The position numbers and the translations under genes are program-made. DNA of 64,000 nt, taken from contig NZ_JMMA01000002.1 of assembly GCF_000686125.1 (NCBI RefSeq), forward strand, positions 2,852,001 through 2,916,000, written 5' to 3'. The stretch is from Ruminococcus sp. NK3A76 (GTDB lineage: Bacteria > Bacillota > Clostridia > Oscillospirales > Ruminococcaceae). Below the pieces are notes generated by a model. It made no database searches. It had not been told where the DNA came from and worked only from the letters and a program-made list of their open reading frames with translations. Below are positions 34,030 to 43,323 of the stretch, one piece after another; position 1 is the first letter of the stretch; each line of letters starts with the position of its first letter.

Positions 34030-34977
34030 TCACTTGAACCATTCCTTTACAGGTCTGCGGCCGTTTAACTTATCGACGATGATAGGCAGCTCGGCATCTA
34101 TCTTGTCATTGTCGAGCTGGCAGGTGCCTGCATTGGTGTGACCGCCGCCGCCGTAGGTAAGGCAAAGCTCGCCTATATCGAACTTGGAGCTGCGGTTTAC
34201 TATCGACTTGCCTATCATAACGGCTGTGTTCTGCTTTCTGAAGCCCCACGCAACGTGTACCGAGAGCTCTACCTCAGGCCACATAGCATATACCATAAAG
34301 CGGTTGCCGGCGTATATGGTGGATTCTTTTCTCAGGTCGATAACTGCCACCTTGTCGTCTATCTTGGTAAGTCTTCTGAGCTGCTCCTTGAAAAGCTCCT
34401 GCTGCTCGAAGTAAAGGTCAACTCTCTCCTTGACGTCGGGTAGCTTCAATACGTCCTCTATCGAGTGGTCAACGCAGAACTTGATGAGCTGCATCATAAG
34501 GTCATAGTTTGAGATACGGAAGTCATGGAAACGGCCAAGGCCTGTTCTTGCGTCCATAAGGAAGTTCATGAGCACCCAGCCGGTGGGGTTGAGTATCTCA
34601 TCGACTGTGAAGTCAGCACTGTCGCCCTTGTCAACAGCGTCCATTATCTCCTGAGAAACGTTTGTGAAGACCATTTCGCCGCCGTAGTAGTCATAAACCA
34701 CTCTTGCAGCGCTTCTTGCTGTGCCGTCGATTATGTACTTGCCGAGGTAATCCTCGAGATTGTTTCTTATAAGCTCGCTCTCGTGGTGGTCAAAGGCAAG
34801 GCCTACCCTCTTGTCAAAGGGGAGGTTGGTGGTGATATCGTTCTCGGTGAGCTCTATCTTCCCGTCCTGCACGTCCTTGGGGTGAACGAACTTTATCTCG
34901 TCTATTATACCTATCTCGTTGAGGAGCATTGCACATACAAGCCCGTCAAAGTCGCTTCGTGTAACAAGTCTTTTCAT
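34030..34977 (-). CDS. DHH-family phosphoesterase
   Basis: 315 residues from the ATG at 34977 (CGGAGGATTTGACA). DHH domain: TRSDFDGLVCAMLLNE, and FDHHES; DHHA1 end: YGGGGHTNAGTCQ, the RNA/substrate-binding glycine loop. Related to oligoribonuclease/cyclic-dinucleotide phosphodiesterases, which degrade nanoRNA or pApA. The exact substrate is not evident. It follows the flavin-binding gene by 42 bases and probably shares its promoter. Confidence 0.88.
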   Translation of the reverse strand: MKRLVTRSDFDGLVCAMLLNEIGIIDEIKFVHPKDVQDGKIELTENDITTNLPFDKRVGLAFDHHESELIRNNLEDYLGKYIIDGTARSAARVVYDYYGGEMVFTNVSQEIMDAVDKGDSADFTVDEILNPTGWVLMNFLMDARTGLGRFHDFRISNYDLMMQLIKFCVDHSIEDVLKLPDVKERVDLYFEQQELFKEQLRRLTKIDDKVAVIDLRKESTIYAGNRFMVYAMWPEVELSVHVAWGFRKQNTAVMIGKSIVNRSSKFDIGELCLTYGGGGHTNAGTCQLDNDKIDAELPIIVDKLNGRRPVKEWFK

Positions 34978-35019
34978 TGTCAAATCCTCCGATCAGTTTA
35001 TGCTATAGGCGGTATTGCC

Positions 35020-35415
35020 TCATATAAGGCTCTCGCCCACGCCCATGACTGCTATATCAACAGCCGTGGCGTTTTCAAGGTGGAACACCATCATTTTATT
35101 CCCGGTCTTTTCATTGTATATATCTCTAAGATACGGCATCATGTCAAGCATAGCCTCGGCGTACTTCTCATCTGTCTCAAACACAGCCTCACCTGTATAT
35201 CTGAGCCAGTGGCCGTCAGGCTTTGCTGCGGCTATCTCGCACTTCGGGTTGCCTACGAGCTGCCTGTAGACTGCCTTGAAATCGCCCACTCCAAAAAACA
35301 GCCTGCCGTCCATCTCCATATGCGCGCCGAGAGGACGCAGCTTCGGCTGGTCGCCGTCAACTGTTGCTAAAAAGAACACCTTGGCCTCGTCAAGAAAATC
35401 ATTTATCTTACTCAT
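35020..35415 (-). CDS. Pyridoxamine 5'-phosphate oxidase-like flavin-binding protein
   Basis: 131 residues from the ATG at 35415 (ATCGGAGGGTCTGAA). The split-barrel fold of PNPOx-like proteins: FFLATVDGDQPKLRPLGAHMEMDGRLFFGVG, then KCEIAAAKPDGHWLRYTGEAVF. Members bind FMN or F420 and reduce varied substrates; many clostridial copies are of unknown function. First gene of a two-gene operon with the DHH phosphoesterase. Confidence 0.85.
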   Translation of the reverse strand: MSKINDFLDEAKVFFLATVDGDQPKLRPLGAHMEMDGRLFFGVGDFKAVYRQLVGNPKCEIAAAKPDGHWLRYTGEAVFETDEKYAEAMLDMMPYLRDIYNEKTGNKMMVFHLENATAVDIAVMGVGESLI

Positions 35416-35493
35416 TTCAGACCCTCCGATAATAAATGTCTGACTTTTATCTTTTTTCAGCGGCGGAATATCTATATATACGCCTACCAATAT

Positions 35494-35522
35494 ATTATAT
35501 CATATATTTTTCAAAATTTCAA
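35494..35522 (-). promoter_or_regulatory. Promoter of the PNPOx-like/DHH operon
   Basis: Minus strand TTGAAA (35517-35522), 17 bases, TATAAT (35494-35499). Confidence 0.75.
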
Positions 35523-35584
35523 GCATTTTTACCATAAATATTTAATATTTCTTTTGATTAACTGTGTAAACTGACTCCGGGTAT

Positions 35585-36505
35585 TTATACCCCTGTTTTT
35601 TGCATAAATGACCTGACATATCCTTTGTATTCTTCGGGGGCTGTGAGTATGCTCTCGGCGTGGGCAGCGCCCTTTATGATATGCACCTCGCTGTAGCCGG
35701 CGGTGGCGTCTGCCATGCGCTGTGAGTTCGAGGGGTCTATCAGTTCATCGTCCTCGCCGTGGATAAAGAGCATCGGCACCTTGTTGTCTGTCAGCTTATC
35801 GACAGGGCGCATATCCGAGAGCCTGCAGCCGTAGCGAAGCCTTGCGCCGAGGTTGCCCAAGTTATACAAAAACGCCGGCAGGTGGGCTGCCTTAAAGCCG
35901 CCCTTAAGTACATTCTCTATGTCAGCAAAGCCGCAGTCGCACACTGCAAAGTCCACCTGCGGCGAATAGCCGAGAGAAGCTGCCGTAGATGCAGCGCCGA
36001 GCGATTCACCGTGCAGCCCGAGCAGGGATATGCCGCCGAAGCGTGAGCGTGTGTCCTTTACAAGCTCTGCTATGTCCTGCCCCTCACGGATACTGTAAGT
36101 GGTGAAGGTGCTTTCATTCTCGCCATGCCCCCGCAGGTCGTAGATCACGCAGTTAAAGCCGAGCTCAAGATACATCGGCACATATTTCAGCGCCCCGTAT
36201 CTGTTGTCGGTGTAGCCGTGGGAGATCATAATGTATTTATCAGTCGGCTCGGGGTTTTTGAGAAGCTGTGCGTGCAGCTCGTAGCCGTCATAGCTTTGCA
36301 CAGTGTAGTCCTGCTTTTCAAGCCCCTCGTAGAATGATGTGTCGTAGTGCTCGCTCTGCCATTTCATAGCCTCGTCAAGCGTCTGCCTCTTGCCTGTCAT
36401 CACCAGATACGGCAAACACGCCGCAACTATCCCCGATGCGACAAGTGCCGTGATACCCAGAGCTATCGGAAGCCTTATAAGCCTTTTTTTCATACGTGGG
36501 GTCAT
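35585..36505 (-). CDS. Membrane-anchored alpha/beta hydrolase
   Basis: 306 residues from the ATG at 36505 (AAAGGAGAAGATAT), which overlaps the stop of the preceding gene as ATGA. One N-terminal membrane span (IALGITALVASGIVAACL), then an extracytoplasmic alpha/beta hydrolase: HGYTDNR oxyanion region, DLRGHG, nucleophile in LHGESLGA, acid in HGEDDELID and histidine in GAAHAES. Resembles clostridial YqkD/bem46-type proteins. Substrate unknown. Confidence 0.88.
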   Translation of the reverse strand: MTPRMKKRLIRLPIALGITALVASGIVAACLPYLVMTGKRQTLDEAMKWQSEHYDTSFYEGLEKQDYTVQSYDGYELHAQLLKNPEPTDKYIMISHGYTDNRYGALKYVPMYLELGFNCVIYDLRGHGENESTFTTYSIREGQDIAELVKDTRSRFGGISLLGLHGESLGAASTAASLGYSPQVDFAVCDCGFADIENVLKGGFKAAHLPAFLYNLGNLGARLRYGCRLSDMRPVDKLTDNKVPMLFIHGEDDELIDPSNSQRMADATAGYSEVHIIKGAAHAESILTAPEEYKGYVRSFMQKTGV

Positions 36506-37614
36506 ATATCTTCTCCTTTCTTTACCCATTCAAGCAGCCTGTCTCTTGAATCGGGTATGTCGTCGCAATAGATGCTCATGACCTCCGTCACCTCAGCGCC
36601 GGGGGCGAGCTTTTTTATAGTAGCCGTGCTCGAAGAAAAGCCGCTGCTGCCCTGCGTGGCTATAAGGAATATCCTCTTGCCGGAAAAGTCATTGCTCTCC
36701 AGGAATGTCGCCACGGGCATGGGGATATCTCCCCACCACAGCGGATAGACAAGTATTATATCGTCATAGCCGCTTATGTCTATCTGCTCGATATCAGGGC
36801 GTGCAGATGAGTTCTTTTCGTCCATTGCTACGCCTATGGTGTCGTTGTAGCCTGAAGGGTATCTCTTGCCGGTCAGGGTTATCGCCTTGCTCTCGCAGCC
36901 GGTGATACTTGACAGCATAAGTGCAAGCAGCTGGTCGTTGCCCATAAGCTCGCCGTCAGCAAGCATGAGCGATGCGCCCGACACGGCATCAACGTCCGCC
37001 TCAAAATCTGTGTTGCCGACTCTTGTGAAGTATACTGTCAGCATCCTGCCGCCCTGCCAGTCGGCCTTTTCGCCGCTAACCTTATCTTCAAGATCTATCT
37101 CGACCTTTTTCAGATGCCTGTTCATATACGGCACGAGGGCAAGGCCTATAGCCGCCGATGCTGCAACTGCCAGCACGGTGAGCACGACCTCCCTTTTGCT
37201 GCCCTCCTTGGCACGGAGTATAAAGCGCATACCGCCGTGAGCCGATGCCAGCGAGAGCACGGCCGTTGCGAGGTATCTGTGCAGGTCGGCACTCCCGAGG
37301 TGGTCAAACCACGGAAAGAGAAACCTTGACACACCCATACTGCTGAGTGCCAGCGCAAAGCAGCAGGCTATCAGCAGCGCTGTGATGATATCAAAGAAAA
37401 GCCGCCCCTTTGAGCGCTTGCTGCTGCGCTTTTTTATCAGCGAGGGCAGCCACCAGCGCTTGATGACGCAGTGGGTCACAAGGCAGGCAAAGAACGCCAT
37501 GCCGAGCAGCTCGTGAACGATATTTCCTGTGAATATATAAAGCATCTGCACAAGCAGAATAGCATACATCATCACATCTGCGATGATGCCGAGAGTTTTC
37601 TTTTTGTTTTCCAA
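36502..37614 (-). CDS. DUF4405-like membrane domain fused to a flavodoxin
   Basis: 370 residues. The first ~165 residues form four to five membrane spans with histidines (GNIVHELLGMAFFACLVTHCVIKRWW and DLHRYLATAVLSLASAHGG), the layout of DUF4405 cytochrome-b-like proteins. Residues ~190-370 are a flavodoxin (MLTVYFTRVGNTDFEADV, then DIILVYPLWWGDIPMPVATFLES and IATQGSSGFSSS). A heme or other redox group in the membrane could exchange electrons with FMN. The flavodoxin would sit on the side of the membrane set by the odd or even span count, which I cannot fix. Operon with the hydrolase downstream. Confidence 0.82.
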   Translation of the reverse strand: MENKKKTLGIIADVMMYAILLVQMLYIFTGNIVHELLGMAFFACLVTHCVIKRWWLPSLIKKRSSKRSKGRLFFDIITALLIACCFALALSSMGVSRFLFPWFDHLGSADLHRYLATAVLSLASAHGGMRFILRAKEGSKREVVLTVLAVAASAAIGLALVPYMNRHLKKVEIDLEDKVSGEKADWQGGRMLTVYFTRVGNTDFEADVDAVSGASLMLADGELMGNDQLLALMLSSITGCESKAITLTGKRYPSGYNDTIGVAMDEKNSSARPDIEQIDISGYDDIILVYPLWWGDIPMPVATFLESNDFSGKRIFLIATQGSSGFSSSTATIKKLAPGAEVTEVMSIYCDDIPDSRDRLLEWVKKGEDI

Positions 37615-37663
37615 TGCGTTTGCTCCTTATGTATTGTCGGGTCGTTTGTCTGATGATATGATA

Positions 37664-37692
37664 AGTATAGCATATATCCTGCCTTGTTGCAA
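37664..37692 (-). promoter_or_regulatory. Promoter of the flavodoxin-fusion operon
   Basis: Minus strand TTGCAA (37687-37692), 17 bases, TATACT (37664-37669). Divergent from the nitroreductase promoter 40 bases away. Confidence 0.7.
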
Positions 37693-37733
37693 TATTTTTA
37701 CGGTAATTTGCACAAAAATCACTAAAAAGCATA

Positions 37734-37762
37734 TTGACTTTGGGGCAATATAGCGATATAAT
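37734..37762 (+). promoter_or_regulatory. Promoter of the nitroreductase gene
   Basis: TTGACT (37734-37739), 17 bases, TATAAT (37757-37762). Confidence 0.75.
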
Positions 37763-37810
37763 GTTATCATAACGACCCCATAAGGACATTCAGACAAGGA
37801 GGAACCGACC

Positions 37811-38335
37811 ATGAACGAAACACTGAAAACTTTACAGCAGCGCCGCAGCATAAGGTCATTCACAAACGAGATGCCAAAGGCTGAGGACATCGACGCCGTG
37901 ATAAACGCAGGCCTTTACGCCGCAAACGGCAGAGGCAGGCAGGCGGTCATCACCATAGCAGTCACCGACAAGGCTATGCGTGACAAGATATCGGAAGACA
38001 ACCGCAGGATAGGCGGCTGGGACGAGGGCTTTGACCCGTTCTACGGCGCACCTGTGATACTGATAGTGCTCGGTGACAAGAGGGTCAACACCCACGTCTA
38101 CGACGGCGCACTTGTCATGGGCAACATGATGAACGCCGCACAGTCTTTAGGGCTTGGCAGCATATGGATACACCGTGCGAAGGAAGAATTCGAGCTGCCG
38201 GATTACAAGGAGCTGCTTAAAAAGCTCGGCATCGACGGCGAATGGGAGGGAATAGGCCACTGTGCTTTAGGCTTTCCGGCAGGCGACATACCAAACGCAG
38301 AGCCGAGAAACGAGGGCAGGGTATACCGCATCTGA
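37811..38335 (+). CDS. Nitroreductase-family FMN oxidoreductase
   Basis: 174 residues, the usual size. RRSIRSFTNEMPKAEDIDAVINAGLYAANGRGRQ is the FMN-phosphate binding start, and LGSIWIHRAKEEF and GHCALGFPAG are the second half. Uses NAD(P)H to reduce nitro compounds, quinones or flavins. It shares a divergent promoter region with the flavodoxin fusion, which may mean common regulation. Start follows CAAGGAGGAACCGACC. Confidence 0.92.
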   Translation: MNETLKTLQQRRSIRSFTNEMPKAEDIDAVINAGLYAANGRGRQAVITIAVTDKAMRDKISEDNRRIGGWDEGFDPFYGAPVILIVLGDKRVNTHVYDGALVMGNMMNAAQSLGLGSIWIHRAKEEFELPDYKELLKKLGIDGEWEGIGHCALGFPAGDIPNAEPRNEGRVYRI

Positions 38336-38392
38336 GCTGAGGGCATTGGTTTTTCCCACGCTTTGATATGACCGGCCGGGCGGCGACTCTTG

Positions 38393-38462
38393 GGCAACAC
38401 CGCACAAAGACCGCCTGAAGGCTTTGTACGCAATTTGCGCACAATCTTCGTGCGGTGTTGCC
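38393..38462. repeat. 70-bp deletion derivative of the miniature element (copy E)
   Basis: Between GGCAACACCGCAC and GTGCGGTGTTGCC. In reverse orientation it equals copy D with ~102 internal bases removed between two TTGCG repeats. It lies ~85 bases upstream of the unknown gene at 38548. Confidence 0.8.
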
Positions 38463-38547
38463 CTTGTTTTGCTTATCTGCCGGCGATACAGCAAGGGAAA
38501 TGCTCACATACGTTCACACAGCAAACTGCCAAGAAAGGAGATATCTT

Positions 38548-39507
38548 ATGTTTTTATTCGGAAGGAAAAAGGACGAAGACCCCGACACCGTAACAGACGA
38601 TGATATCATCGTGGTACACAAGCCGCCCCCGAATGCCTGCGGCGGAACATACGCCACACAGAGAAAAAGCGCCCCGACTGAGATAGAGTCTGAGGATATG
38701 GTGTCTTTCTTCGCTGAGTGCTCATTCAGGGTGTGCTCCTTCTCGGACGAGATAAGCGAGGACGAGCGGATAACCTTTATCTCGGCATCTGCCGAAAAGG
38801 CTGCAAAGGGAACGCTGCTCGTGCTTGACAAGAGCATAGGCTACGGCAGCGAGCGCAGCAGGCCGCAGTGCGTGCTGATAAAGGAGGATATTTTCCCAAG
38901 GCTCGTGCAGCTTGTTCGTGAGCAGCAGCTTGCCAAGGGCAACGGCTATCACTCAAACACCGCAGGCCTGCCCGAAAACTTCGGCGGCAGCGTTGACATT
39001 CGCTTCTCAAGCGGCGAGAGGATAGACTACTCAAACAATCAGTGCCCCATTTTCGGCTTAGATACGGCAATAGCTATAGCAAATGTGTTTGACACTGCCA
39101 TGCAGGGCGAAAAGGTGCCGCTGCCTGATGTTAAGGATATCGAAAAGATAGTATATGACGAGGAGAGAGAGAACGGCGGCTTTACAAAGGCGACTCTCAC
39201 GCTGCTGCCTGACGGCACAGGCACAAACGCCAAGACCAGCCGCTATGAAGACGAAAAGGTCTATGAGAGCGAAAAGCCTGTCGATGCCGAGACTATACTG
39301 AAAATGAAGCAGAACATCACAAACTGCCTGCTTTTTGCATGGGAAGGTCTGCCAAAGAGAGAGCCTGTCATCAGCAATGTAAGCAAGAAGCTGACATTCC
39401 TTTTCAAGGACGGCAGCGAGCTGACAGTGCATGACAACTGCCGTCTGCCCTACAGCATCAGCAACGGATTTTTTAACATCGAGCTTGAAATGACTACAAA
39501 GCACTAA
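38548..39507 (+). CDS. Unknown soluble protein
   Basis: 319 residues from the ATG at 38548 (AAGAAAGGAGATATCTT); the longer frame begins in the repeat. No family recognised. The N-terminus is short and basic/acidic (FGRKKDEDPDTVTDDD), followed by mixed alpha/beta sequence with a repeated half-barrel feel (CVLIKEDIFPRLVQLVREQ; LTFLFKDGSELTVHDNCRLP). No signal peptide or membrane span. It ends before cruciform R3 with no operon partner. Confidence 0.7.
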   Translation: MFLFGRKKDEDPDTVTDDDIIVVHKPPPNACGGTYATQRKSAPTEIESEDMVSFFAECSFRVCSFSDEISEDERITFISASAEKAAKGTLLVLDKSIGYGSERSRPQCVLIKEDIFPRLVQLVREQQLAKGNGYHSNTAGLPENFGGSVDIRFSSGERIDYSNNQCPIFGLDTAIAIANVFDTAMQGEKVPLPDVKDIEKIVYDEERENGGFTKATLTLLPDGTGTNAKTSRYEDEKVYESEKPVDAETILKMKQNITNCLLFAWEGLPKREPVISNVSKKLTFLFKDGSELTVHDNCRLPYSISNGFFNIELEMTTKH

Positions 39508-39520
39508 GCGCTGGCGCTAA

Positions 39521-39658
39521 AATAAAAAAGAATAAATAATAAAGAATAATGAAAAATAGAGGTATCGGCTGCGCCGATGATGTTTTAAATCATCGACCGC
39601 AAGGTCGATACCTCTATTATTATTTCTTATTTATTGTCTATTCTTTCTTCTTTTAGCA
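39521..39658. repeat. AT-heptamer cruciform R3
   Basis: AATAAAA/AAAGAAT-type heptamers, palindrome core 39560-39613 (AGGTATCGGCT...GATGATGTTTTAAATCATC...CGATACCT), reversed heptamers. Between convergent genes. Confidence 0.7.
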
Positions 39659-39679
39659 GGTGCTGAAAGTCCCTGCGCA

Positions 39680-40378
39680 TCAGTCTTCCTTATGCTGAAT
39701 ATCCTCGATCGACTCTATCTGGCCGTCAACGAGCCTTACGAGCTTTGTGCCGTACTGAGCGGACTTCTCGGAGTGAGTTACCTGTACTATAGTCTTCTTG
39801 TACTTCTGGTTTATCTCACGGAAAAGCTCCATGATGCTCATACCTGTCTTTGAATCGAGGTTGCCGATAGGCTCGTCAAGGAAGATTATCTTGGGGTCGA
39901 ATACCAGCGAGCGTGCTATGGCAACTCTCTGCTGCTGACCGCCCGAGAGCTCACGGGGGGTCAGCTTTCTCTTGTCCTCCATGCCGATTATCTTTAAGCA
40001 CTCATCGAGCTTGTCGGCATAGTCAGAGCGCTTTTTGCCTGCTATCATAAGAGGGAGCGAGATGTTGTCCTCAACGCTCAGGTTGGGAACGAGGTTGTAG
40101 AACTGGAACACGAAGCCCACTTCTTCATTTCTCATCTTGCAAAGCTGCTTGTCTTTGAGGGAGCTCAGGTCTGTACCGTTTATCTTTACAGAGCCCGATG
40201 TCGGCATATCAAGGCCGCCGAGCAGGTAAAGGAGAGTAGACTTGCCGCCGCCCGAAGGACCCATGATAGATACGAACTCGCCCTCCTCGACATTAAGGTT
40301 TATATCCTTTAAAACGTGTGCTATCTCCTTGCCGTTTTGAAACTTTCTGTTTACGTTGGTAACTTCTATAACATTCAT
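39680..40378 (-). CDS. ABC transporter ATPase (MacB/LolD type)
   Basis: 232 residues. Walker A GPSGGGKST, Q-loop FQFYNLVPNLSVEDN, signature LSGGQQQRVAIARS, Walker B IIFLDEPIGNLD and H-loop VTHSEKS. Powers the FtsX-type permease encoded 18 bases upstream. Systems of this type export peptides, antibiotics or act in envelope stress; substrate unknown. Confidence 0.93.
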   Translation of the reverse strand: MNVIEVTNVNRKFQNGKEIAHVLKDINLNVEEGEFVSIMGPSGGGKSTLLYLLGGLDMPTSGSVKINGTDLSSLKDKQLCKMRNEEVGFVFQFYNLVPNLSVEDNISLPLMIAGKKRSDYADKLDECLKIIGMEDKRKLTPRELSGGQQQRVAIARSLVFDPKIIFLDEPIGNLDSKTGMSIMELFREINQKYKKTIVQVTHSEKSAQYGTKLVRLVDGQIESIEDIQHKED

Positions 40379-40396
40379 TTTCTCTTCCTCCTGTTC

Positions 40397-42886
40397 TTAT
40401 TCGTACTTAAGCTCTTCTACTACCTTCAGCCTGCCTATGCTCTTCATCGAGCCGATAGATGCAAGGAAGATAACAAATGCAACTACTGCTATGTATACAG
40501 GGAACTTAGCCCATGCAAAGTCTATATCGAAGCCCATGCCGGAGCTTGTGAGCAGCTTCTGGGAAAGGATACACAGAAGTATCGTGTAGGGTATAGATGC
40601 GATAGCGCTCCATACAACGCCTGTGATGCTCTCGGTGAGTATCATCCTGCGCCTGTTGGGTATGTCCATACCTACAGATGCCATTACAGCGAATTCCTTC
40701 TTGCGCTGTGCAAAGCTGATGGATATGTTGTTAAATATACCTATTGATGCGATAACGAGTGCGAGGTAAGTGAATATCGAGAGAATGTCGATTATCATCT
40801 CGTTGCTCTTTACGTTGTCGTCTACCATTTCCTGCTTGGAGTAGTAGGTAGCGCCGAGGTCGCTTATCGACTTTTTGAGTTCCTCCTCGACCTTGTCGGA
40901 GTCTGCGCCGTCCTTAAGGAAGAAGGTTATAGAGCCTGCCTCTTTGAGCTTGTAGATCTCCTGTATCTTGTCCTCGTGCATAAGGATTATCTTGCCGCCG
41001 CTTAACTGGCCGCCGTCAAACTCGCCTATGATGTGGAATGTATCCTTGATGCCGTCGATGTCTATGTCGATATCATCGCCGACGCTCTTGTCTATATCCT
41101 TAAGGAAGCTGGTGGATACCATAGCGTCCTTGCCTGTCGATGCAGTGTAGTCCTTGTACTGCTCGCCCGTCTTGCCGACTGTGAGCTTTAAGTATTCGCC
41201 CCACTCGGCAAAGAGTGTCGGGTCTGCCGCCATAACGACAGCTTCCTTGCTGTTTACTGTTGCCAATGCATCTGTCTGTGTGCAGAGCCTTGTTGAGTCG
41301 ATGCCGTCTATAGCCTTTAGCTTGTCAAGAAGCATAGAAGTTGTCGTCACATCTGTGTTGCTGGGTATTGGGTTATTTACCATGTAGTCGTAGTGCAGCT
41401 CCTCATAAGCGCCCTTTACAAAGTCTGTCATGCTCGAACCTATTGAAGCTATGAGCATTACAGAGGATATGGTGAATACCAGCAGTGTGATGTTGCCTCT
41501 GAGCAGCTTGGAGGTCTTGATAGCATTGAGCGAGAGGAATGTCGTTGTGTGGCCTCTGAAAGCGCCTGCTATCTTGCCGGAAACGAGCTTGATGAACTTT
41601 CTTGACATCATAAGCATACCCACCATAGCAAGTGCCATGAACAGGCCGCTGAGCTTATCTATAGTCTCGTTGTTTACAAGTGCGCCTATTACTGCAAGAC
41701 CGAGGAAGATGATACCTACTGTAAATCTTACAGAGCCCTTCTTGTGCTGTGTCTCCATGCGGTTTAAGATAACGTCCTTAGCCACGAGCTTTCTTATGCT
41801 GCGTATCGGTATCCATGCAGAAACTACCGACAGGACGCAGGCAAACAGAACACCTATAAGAATATGCTGGCCGTTTATCCTCATCGGCATATAGATGCCG
41901 TATTCCTTAAGAGGAGATACGAGCCTTGTGAGCACTTTCAGGCCGCCAAGACCTGCGCCCACGCCGAATGCCGAGCCGAAGAGGCCGTAGAGCAGCGCCT
42001 CTAACATAAGAATATGCTCTATCTTCTTCTTTGTAGCGCCCTGGCTCATGAATGTACCGATAACTGTGATACGCTCGGTGATTATGAGCTTGAATGCGCC
42101 GTAGATGATGATCATACATACAACGCACACGATAGAGAGCATTACATAAAGACCCATAGTTATAGTCTCAGAGCCATCCTTGCTGTCGTTTACAAGGGCA
42201 GATGCTGCGACCTTTTCGTTAGCGTCGTTGAAGTCATCTATAAGACCCTTGATGTGGTCATAGCTCTTGTCATCGCAGTCGAGCTTGGCTGTCATGCCGT
42301 TGTACTTGCCGTTTGCGCCGAGCAGCTGGTTAAAATACTCATAAGGCACAACGACCTCGAAGCTCTTCTTTGTATCGGAATAGAATATGCCGTTGTTCTT
42401 GGCGATACCCTTGATCTCGAAGTCTGTCTTCTCGCCGTTTACAGCGATAGTGAGCTTGTCGCCCATCTTAAGACCTCTCTCATCAGCGATACGGTCAGAG
42501 ATAACGCATATCTTTTCATTGACGTTTTCCATACTGCCCTCGGCCATATCTGTGTCATAGCCCTTGCGGCCTGCCATTCTGACGTAGATTATCTCGTCCT
42601 CATTCAGAACACCCGTAACGCCTATAGTGCCCTTAAGATCGGATATGCCGTCAGTATTGATGTCCTTTTCATCAAAGAACTGTTCGTCGGTCGCAGAATA
42701 GATAGTGATATCCTGCCCCTCGGCGGCTATCCTTGCCGGCTGTGTGTAGCTGTCGAGCAGCACGTCAACGAGACCCAAGCTCATTATCAGCAGCGCTGTA
42801 CAGCACATGATCGAAAACAGCAGCAGGAACAGCCTGCCCTTTTTTTCGAGCATATTCTTTGAAATGTACTTTAAGAAAACTCCCAA
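40397..42886 (-). CDS. FtsX/MacB-type ABC permease
   Basis: 829 residues starting at TTG (42886) behind AAGGGGAG; a nearby ATG is out of frame. One span at residues ~18-40, an extracytoplasmic domain to ~245, three spans with FtsX pattern (MLSIVCVVCMIIIYGAFKLIITERITVIGTFMSQGATKKKIEHIL-type), further spans near the middle, a second large exposed domain and a last FtsX block (LALVIASIGIFNNISISFAQRKKEFAVMASVGM). Duplicated FtsX unit typical of YtrF/SalY proteins. Its leader carries copy C of the miniature element. Confidence 0.92.
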   Translation of the reverse strand: MGVFLKYISKNMLEKKGRLFLLLFSIMCCTALLIMSLGLVDVLLDSYTQPARIAAEGQDITIYSATDEQFFDEKDINTDGISDLKGTIGVTGVLNEDEIIYVRMAGRKGYDTDMAEGSMENVNEKICVISDRIADERGLKMGDKLTIAVNGEKTDFEIKGIAKNNGIFYSDTKKSFEVVVPYEYFNQLLGANGKYNGMTAKLDCDDKSYDHIKGLIDDFNDANEKVAASALVNDSKDGSETITMGLYVMLSIVCVVCMIIIYGAFKLIITERITVIGTFMSQGATKKKIEHILMLEALLYGLFGSAFGVGAGLGGLKVLTRLVSPLKEYGIYMPMRINGQHILIGVLFACVLSVVSAWIPIRSIRKLVAKDVILNRMETQHKKGSVRFTVGIIFLGLAVIGALVNNETIDKLSGLFMALAMVGMLMMSRKFIKLVSGKIAGAFRGHTTTFLSLNAIKTSKLLRGNITLLVFTISSVMLIASIGSSMTDFVKGAYEELHYDYMVNNPIPSNTDVTTTSMLLDKLKAIDGIDSTRLCTQTDALATVNSKEAVVMAADPTLFAEWGEYLKLTVGKTGEQYKDYTASTGKDAMVSTSFLKDIDKSVGDDIDIDIDGIKDTFHIIGEFDGGQLSGGKIILMHEDKIQEIYKLKEAGSITFFLKDGADSDKVEEELKKSISDLGATYYSKQEMVDDNVKSNEMIIDILSIFTYLALVIASIGIFNNISISFAQRKKEFAVMASVGMDIPNRRRMILTESITGVVWSAIASIPYTILLCILSQKLLTSSGMGFDIDFAWAKFPVYIAVVAFVIFLASIGSMKSIGRLKVVEELKYE

Positions 42887-42955
42887 ACCATTTCTCCCCT
42901 TTCCAAATTGTCCGATATATCAATGATATCACGGAAATTCTTAAATAATCCTTAA

Positions 42956-43127
42956 GACAATACCGCACAACCACCGGCGGATACCTTTGTGTGCCATCTA
43001 CTTGCGGATTTTCCGTCATATCACACAGAAAATTCTTGCCATACGGTAGTATGCCTGCGAATTTTCTATGCAATCTGACGAAAAATCCGACTGCGCATCT
43101 GACACACAATGGTCGTGCGGTATTGCC
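42956..43127. mobile_element. 172-bp miniature inverted-repeat element, copy C
   Basis: GACAATACCGCAC...GTGCGGTATTGCC with AATCCTT on both sides (ending 42953 and 43131-43137), a possible target duplication. Sits between the permease start and its promoter at 43183-43211, so it is in the 5' leader. Confidence 0.88.
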
Positions 43128-43180
43128 TTGAATCCTTACGGCAGGCACATGAAAAAACATCACATTCCCGTCCTTGTTTT

Positions 43181-43211
43181 ATATTATACAACGTATAATA
43201 TTGTTTGTCAA
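43181..43211 (-). promoter_or_regulatory. Promoter with overlapping inverted repeat for the ABC transporter
   Basis: Minus strand TTGACA (43206-43211), 17 bases, TATAAT (43183-43188). The spacer and -10 form ATATTATAC AAC GTATAATAT (43181-43201), a perfect 9+9 inverted repeat, the likely operator of a dimeric repressor (GntR/YtrA type would fit). Confidence 0.7.
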
Positions 43212-43323
43212 TACAATATATCGCATTTTATAATATTTGTCGGAATGTAATAACCCGGAGCAGTCTATCGCTGCCGGATTTGGTAAAACATTGCAATAAT
43301 GAAAACATTTTACTGTTTTTTAA

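Noticed and set aside
40356-42862. Plus-strand frames opposite the ABC permease, one of 282 residues
   Set aside because: Codon pattern is the reverse complement of the permease; no ribosome site and no recognisable domain.
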